DNA of 12,473 bases from contig NAOQ01000189.1 of NCBI GenBank assembly GCA_002751075.1, positions 89,608 to 102,080 of the forward strand, given 5' to 3'. Of the stretch, positions 9,201 to 12,473 are shown piece by piece. Source of the DNA: Ichthyophonus hoferi. Lineage: Eukaryota > Opisthokonta > Ichthyosporea > Ichthyophonida > Ichthyophonidae. How positions within the stretch are numbered: position 1 is the first letter of the stretch; every line of letters begins with the position of its first letter. The notes beneath the pieces were generated by a model that ran no database searches, was not told where the DNA came from, and worked only from the letters and a program-made list of their open reading frames with translations. A program made the translations under genes and the position numbers.

Positions 9201-12200
9201 ATTCATAGTACGCCAATTAGACCACCGAGTTTTAATTTAATGTTAACCACCCGTAACTTATAAGGCACTCATTTTATTCACTTTCTTCTGATGTAATAAT
9301 AGTTCCATTGACTCTACCTTTCTTTAACCACAGACATACAGATTTTTGCAGTGACAGGCTTATATAAGTACTCACAGCCAATCCATGCATTACATTAAAA
9401 TCTGTGATCGAATACAAACCTATAAAGACCTCCTAGTCTACTTAAAGAATAAATCCTGCTTTATCCGTACTATGGTTGGCTTTCCTATTTATCCACTCCC
9501 AAAATTAAAAATTAATTATATAATTATTCAATTATTTTAAAATTTTAAATTAACGTACTCCTTCTTTTCACTTAACATAATTTGTCTGAGTTGCCTACTG
9601 GCCATTTTACATACTCAAAATTAATATCTAGCCCAACTCTAACCAATCACAGAGCTGTAGCCACATTCGTATCACTTTTTACCCAATAACATACTAATAT
9701 CCATATTGATAGGTTATTCGATTTAATCAAAGATATTTAGACCTTCTGATTAACGACCAATCTAAGATCCCCATTATCATGCGTGCCAAGGTTAGTAACT
9801 GGGTGGTTATATATTTTAGGTCTGACTTTCACTTCCTGTTTTATTGTATTTTTTCTTTATTGATTTACTACATATTTGTAGCTCAAGGTTGCAAAATAAA
9901 CTATTATCAGAGTGTAAATGATAATCAAATAGATGTATATAGGCCTGAATAGGAAAACAGTTACAAAAACTGAAGAAAGAGAGCTGAGGGTGCATATAGG
10001 TAGGTAGTTATCACTATATGTACTATTGTACGAGAGTATAATAATATCATGGTATGATAGTATGATGGTTGTAGTCATTTTATCACTGTGCTATTGTTGT
10101 TATCTTAAAATGTAGTAGTTATTATCTTACTGTATTCTAGTTATTATCTTATTATCTTACTGTATCGTAGTTAGTATTTTACTGTGTTGTAGTTATTATC
10201 TTACTGTATTGTGGTTATTATCTTATTCTATCGTATTTATTATCTTACTGGGTAGTAATTATTATCTTACTGTATTGTATTTATTATCTTACTGGGTAGT
10301 AATTATTATCTCACTTATTATATACGACTGACACAATTACAAGCAGAGAATTAAATAAAGATCAAATAAATTTATTCGGTATACCCACATAACAGCGAAT
10401 AGAAGGGATTTCACAGATTGACTCTTTTTATACTTTCTAAATATAGCATTATATATAAAGAATATTCCTAAACATTAATCTGGTTAGTCTATGTCTATGT
10501 CCTCACTTTTTTTATGTTATGCTATGTTATGTTATGTTATGTTATGTTATGTTATGTTATGTTATGTTATGTTATGTTATGTTAGGTTATGTTTTGTTAT
10601 GTTATGTTATGTTATGTTATGCTATGTTATGTTATGTTAGGCTATGTTTTGTTATGTTATGTTATCTTATGTTATGCTATGGTATGCTATGTTATGTTAT
10701 GTTATGTTATCTTATGTTATATTATATTATGTTATGTTGTGCCTGCAGAGATAGATACTCTAGGCCTAGTATGTGATATGCAGCCTTTTTAATACTCTGG
10801 CTATTAATTAATTAATTTGATGAGGATTTGTAATAAGCTCTTTATAATTAATTTAATTAATTTAAAATAAATTTCCATCTTTTCCTGTGCCCTATATTTA
10901 TGTAGCTATAATCGACCAAAATGACCTTGTTTATATATATGAAACATAATATTATACACACATATGTGTCATTTTATTGAGCATAGCGCTAATACAATGC
11001 GTACACTACACTCACATACAGGTGTTAAAATATCTTCGTCAATTTTTAGATAATCAGGGGTTTATGGAAGTGGAAACACCTGTATTATCACAGAAGGTTA
11101 CTACTCTCTCCTACTTCCTTTTCCTCTTCCTATTTCCTCTTCCATCTCCTGTTTTACCTCCCGGTGTACCATTTGTTTTAATATGCATGTTTACATATCC
11201 ACATAGGTATGGTTGATTCTATGTTTCAGTTACAAAAGAGTTATTATCCTGGAAAGAATTGCCACTTTGACGTGACTTGCATATTGTTTTCTATTAAATC
11301 TACACGCGGACACTACAAATTAGTATTACTTTAGGCAATTTGCAATATGATAACACATAGAGTTAGACATACACAGACAATATACACATACAACTTATAT
11401 ACATGAATATATCTCTAAATGCAGGCACTAATACATATATATATTCAGTTTAGAGTATATTGTATTTTCTATAGTTCTCTACAATACTTTGCCACCTAGC
11501 AATTGATAGTATGTACATGAAGTATAACATATATATTTCCCTGAAAAGCATATTGCAGTACAATGTTATTGACCGATATATATAAAAGTAGATGTCATAT
11601 ACCCACATGCCGTTAATTGATCTTGGCCTGCTTTCCGCGTTGTATTATATAGCAATATAAATATTTTGTGCTATATAATAATGCAGGTGTGTTGTATTAT
11701 ATAATAATACAGGTAGGGGGTGCTAATGCAAGACCCTTTACTACCATGTCAAATGCTCTGCATACCGAATTTCAACTACGTATATCACCGGAGTTGTATT
11801 TAAAGGTAGAGTAGGCACGTGGGGGAAATGGGTGGATTATGATGATTATATAACTATAGGTCTATAGGTCTAGGTTACATGACTAACAGTGTTGGGAATA
11901 AGATATGTATAAAGAATAGGACAATAGAACGGGATAGAAGAATATAGATTATTAATATGAGTATGGGTTAAGGTATGATAGTGTTAATGGTTTAGTATGA
12001 GGTTTAAAAGTGGAAAGGTATGCATGCATATATCTCTAAAATGCCTCTTATTACATAAACATACCACATAATTAGGTTAGCGGCAATAATATTAATGTAA
12101 TAAAACACGTAGTAATTGGGCTGGTATGACATACATCACCGTAATTGTGTATTGTTGAGCAACTAGGTTTTCTGCCTCTATATATAACACTGTAATACTG

Positions 12201-12383
12201 TATTATTAATATCTTTTATAATTATACTCCAGCTTTATTTTGTTTCATTTGCACTTTATAAGTAGTTTATATTAGTTAGAATAACTGATATACCATATAC
12301 CATTGGATATACCTTTTAATAGCAACTTGTGATTGGTGGATTGGAGCGTGTCTATGAGATTGGCAAACAGTTTCGCAATGAAG
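6127..12383 (+). CDS. Lysyl-tRNA synthetase, class IIb, mitochondrial (MSK1-like) type; 10 exons, 3' end outside window
   Basis: This enzyme attaches lysine to tRNA-Lys in an ATP-dependent, two-step reaction. The exons I read are 6127-6245, 6521-6632, 6825-6939, 7901-7960, 8271-8369, 8876-8997, 9713-9790, 11022-11096, 11713-11805 and 12323-12383. Every junction is GT-AG and keeps phase, giving about 311 residues. Residues 1-77 form a basic, presequence-like N-terminus. Residues about 113-200 form the OB fold ([21 protein letters not shown] at 173-183, LLAPCL at 191-196). RYLDLL lies at 216-221. Motif 1, GFMEVETP, ends at Pro255. LysRS-specific GGANARPF is at 262-269 and RISPELYLK at 283-291. 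Motif 2, FRNE, is at 308-311 and holds the catalytic Arg309. Motif 3 and the C-terminal half lie beyond the window. The cytosolic-type YHNELDMNLY segment is replaced by [10 protein letters not shown], which from memory of the family points to an organellar enzyme. Family assignment is near certain; compartment and exon 1 are inference. Confidence 0.93.
6246..6520 (+). other. LysRS intron 1 (predicted)
   Basis: It runs from gtaatt to cgacag. The interior is AT-rich, and the only CTAA-type motif (6455-6459) lies about 62 nt from the acceptor, which is far. It depends on the exon 1 model. Confidence 0.5.
6521..6632 (+). CDS. LysRS exon 2
   Basis: The acceptor is cgacag; the donor gtgtat follows an AAG codon. 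One base plus 37 codons are read. The front part ([17 protein letters not shown]) looks like the end of a mitochondrial presequence. The back part ([14 protein letters not shown]) matches the helix that precedes the PYP-like motif of LysRS. The frame is open upstream only to a TAA near 6454-6456, has no ATG, and contains a single AG acceptor there, so an upstream exon is required. Confidence 0.75.
6825..6939 (+). CDS. LysRS exon 3 (start of OB fold)
   Basis: Thirty-eight codons plus one base lie between acceptor tatatag and donor gtatat. [14 protein letters not shown] corresponds to the G-x-x-PYP stretch that leads into the anticodon-binding domain. DIKYTVV begins the first OB-fold strand and continues as GRI in exon 4. 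A CTAAT branch-site-like motif lies at 6796-6800. Confidence 0.88.
6940..7900 (+). other. LysRS intron 3, long, AT-rich
   Basis: This 961-nt intron runs from gtatat to ttatag. It holds homopolymer A/T tracts near 7050, 7083 and 7423 and a 26-bp tandem repeat at 7718-7796. No coding exon or mobile-element gene is visible in it. Confidence 0.85.
7718..7796. repeat. 26-bp tandem repeat in intron 3, about 3 copies
   Basis: Units at 7718-7743 and 7744-7769 match at 23 of 26 positions (TATATATAGAT-TAATATTGTA core). A third, more diverged unit follows to about 7796 and ends in ATTATTGTGG. Confidence 0.65.
7901..7960 (+). CDS. LysRS exon 4 (OB fold)
   Basis: This 60-nt exon completes a split Gly codon, then gives [19 protein letters not shown] and ends one base into the next Gly codon. 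It matches the V-x-G-R-I...R..G.K..F.D.. strand pair of class IIb OB folds. The acceptor is ttatag with CTAAC at 7875-7879; the donor is gtaaag. Confidence 0.9.
7978..8003. repeat. (TCTA)n microsatellite in intron 4
   Basis: A short TATCTATCTATCTATC run starts within 20 nt of the exon 4 donor. Confidence 0.6.
8271..8369 (+). CDS. LysRS exon 5 (OB fold)
   Basis: The exon completes a Gly codon and gives 32 codons ([13 protein letters not shown]...TLRRWDIA) plus one base. SLQVVAS matches the family LQVV strand. The usual RRGDI is RRWDI here, so the turn glycine is replaced by Trp. The donor is gtgata. Confidence 0.88.
8374..8420. repeat. CCTATATA-type short tandem repeat in intron 5
   Basis: CCTATAT and CCTATG variants are repeated about five times (TGCCTATATCCCTATATACC and following). 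The array begins five bases after the exon 5 donor. Confidence 0.6.
8690..8756. repeat. CATA-rich repeat in intron 5
   Basis: TACATA/CATACA variants include TACACTCATACAT present twice (about 8710 and 8726). Confidence 0.55.
8876..8997 (+). CDS. LysRS exon 6 (end of OB fold, linker)
   Basis: The exon completes a Glu codon and adds 40 codons up to a gtgatt donor. [14 protein letters not shown] is the diagnostic G-x-PG(K/R)TK-x-GELS signature of class IIb LysRS, and LLAPCL follows at the usual distance. The variable linker [14 protein letters not shown] leads to the R-x-x-QRYLDL segment in exon 7. CTAAT lies at 8850-8854, 21 nt before the acceptor. Confidence 0.93.
8998..9712 (+). other. LysRS intron 6
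   Basis: This 715-nt intron runs from gtgatt to gatag. Its composition is less repetitive than that of the other introns. I see no open frame with family similarity, no inverted terminal repeats and no RNA gene. Confidence 0.85.
9713..9790 (+). CDS. LysRS exon 7 (RYLDL segment)
   Basis: Exactly 26 codons in phase 0 lie between acceptor gatag and donor gttagt. [15 protein letters not shown] and IIMRAK align with RYRQRYLDLI...F..R..I of other LysRS and connect the OB fold to the catalytic core. CTAAT lies at 9694-9698. Confidence 0.92.
10105..10320. repeat. 22-bp minisatellite in intron 7, about 9-10 units
   Basis: The core TTATTATCTTACTGTATTGTAG recurs with starts at 10119, 10141, then (after an 8-bp partial copy) 10171, 10193, 10215, 10237, 10259, 10281 and 10303. 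Spacing is exactly 22 bp from 10171 on. Late units alternate ACTGGGTAGTAA and ACTGTATTGTAT endings, a hint of a 44-bp higher-order unit. Confidence 0.88.
10513..10738. repeat. (TATGT)n pentanucleotide array in intron 7, about 45 units
   Basis: The TATGT/TTATG pentamer runs almost uninterrupted, with occasional single-base variants (GCTATG, TTAGG, TTTTG, TTATC). Because 5 is not a multiple of 3 and the unit has no stop, it yields long spurious frames reading MLCYV over and over. It is non-coding intron sequence. Confidence 0.93.
11022..11096 (+). CDS. LysRS exon 8 (class II motif 1)
   Basis: Twenty-five codons in phase 0 lie between acceptor acatacag and donor gttact. [18 protein letters not shown] is motif 1, the long helix plus strand that builds the class II dimer interface, with the invariant Pro at residue 255. 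Confidence 0.95.
11639..11716. repeat. 26-bp tandem triplication spanning the exon 9 acceptor
   Basis: Units are 11639-11664, 11665-11690 and 11691-11716. The second and third share CTATATAATAATGCAGGT versus TTATATAATAATACAGGT, so the 3' splice site is duplicated. The third AG (11711-11712) gives the conserved reading frame. Confidence 0.8.
11713..11805 (+). CDS. LysRS exon 9 (GGA-ARPF block)
   Basis: Thirty-one codons in phase 0 end at donor gtagag. GGANARPF and [10 protein letters not shown] flank a 13-residue spacer, the same spacing as in human and bacterial LysRS; this block separates LysRS from AspRS and AsnRS. The acceptor at 11711-11712 is the last copy of a 26-bp tandem repeat. An AG 26 bp upstream would give a quick stop. 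Confidence 0.95.
11806..12322 (+). other. LysRS intron 9
   Basis: This 517-nt intron runs from gtagag to taatag. A purine-rich first part (runs of G and GA around 11808-12000) gives way to AT-rich sequence. Nothing else is recognised. Confidence 0.85.
12323..12383 (+). CDS. LysRS exon 10 (class II motif 2, start)
   Basis: Twenty codons plus one base lie between acceptor taatag and donor gtgagt. [20 protein letters not shown] is the ATP-binding motif 2 region, with the invariant FRxE. The next codon would be Gly, split by the intron. The remaining exons lie past the right edge. Confidence 0.95.
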
Positions 12384-12473
12384 GTGAGTACATGGGGCCA
12401 TTCTATTGAAGAATTATATAGGTAGGGGAGGGAGGGAAGGACAGAGTATTATATATAAAGAAGTAGATAACAT

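Larger units (their letters stand above)
9791..11021 (+). other. LysRS intron 7, largest, repeat-laden
   Basis: This 1231-nt intron runs from gttagt to acatacag. It carries the 22-bp minisatellite and the TATGT pentamer array. Phase 0 on both sides and the unbroken match from IIMRAK to VLKYLRQF show that no exon is missing inside it. Confidence 0.88.

Noticed and set aside
10105-10320. CRISPR-like regular repeat
   Set aside because: The 22-bp units abut with no unique spacers, in a eukaryotic intron; it is a minisatellite.
10748-10767. Possible 20-nt micro-exon between cctgcag and a gtatgt donor
   Set aside because: Exons 7 and 8 already join in phase 0 with unbroken homology; inserting 20 nt would shift the frame.
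10519-10792. Overlapping long frames reading MLCYV repeats
   Set aside because: They are translations of the TATGT pentamer array inside intron 7; no gene signal exists outside the array.
1-12473. Search for transposase, reverse transcriptase, viral or defence genes
   Set aside because: No motif of these families was seen on either strand, and no long terminal repeats or paired terminal inverted repeats were found.

Overview
The window is strongly AT-rich eukaryotic nuclear DNA. Its one secure gene is split by many GT-AG introns, and the rest is sparse intergenic DNA rich in tandem repeats. The gene is a class IIb lysyl-tRNA synthetase on the + strand. Ten exons can be read from about 6127 to 12383, and the gene runs off the right edge. 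All ten junctions keep phase, and the joined product covers about 311 residues: presequence-like N-terminus, anticodon-binding OB fold, class II motif 1 and motif 2. In the active-site half (GGANARPF, then SNAL...[10 protein letters not shown], then [17 protein letters not shown]) it looks more like the organellar/fungal MSK1 type than the animal cytosolic enzyme. CTAAT/CTAAC branch-site-like motifs lie 14-28 nt before several acceptors. This would suit a fungus or another opisthokont or amoebozoan lineage, but introns of up to 1.2 kb are long for a typical fungus, so I leave the organism unassigned.

Layout. 1-600: a roughly 65-bp tandem repeat, then a stretch that resembles 3550-3990 at a distance. 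840-1400: a degenerate TA-rich minisatellite. 1668-2157: a TATA box, a 42-codon ORF with a textbook signal peptide, and a coding-like cysteine-containing ORF in a different frame just downstream. 2158-3540: intergenic, with one perfect 12-bp hairpin. 3550-4120: two overlapping short ORFs in different frames, probably a relic of a small gene family whose other fragment lies near 500-600. 4130-5970: intergenic, no gene seen. 5970-6126: putative 5' leader of the synthetase, with a perfect 18-bp duplication. 6127-12473: the synthetase gene. Its introns hold several precise tandem repeats: 26-bp units in intron 3, nine 22-bp units and about 45 TATGT pentamers in intron 7, and a 26-bp triplication that duplicates the 3' splice site of intron 8.

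No rRNA, tRNA, CRISPR array, transposase, reverse transcriptase or viral gene was recognised. The synthetase would charge tRNA-Lys, probably in mitochondria. Nothing links the small ORFs on the left to it functionally, and no multi-gene system is evident.
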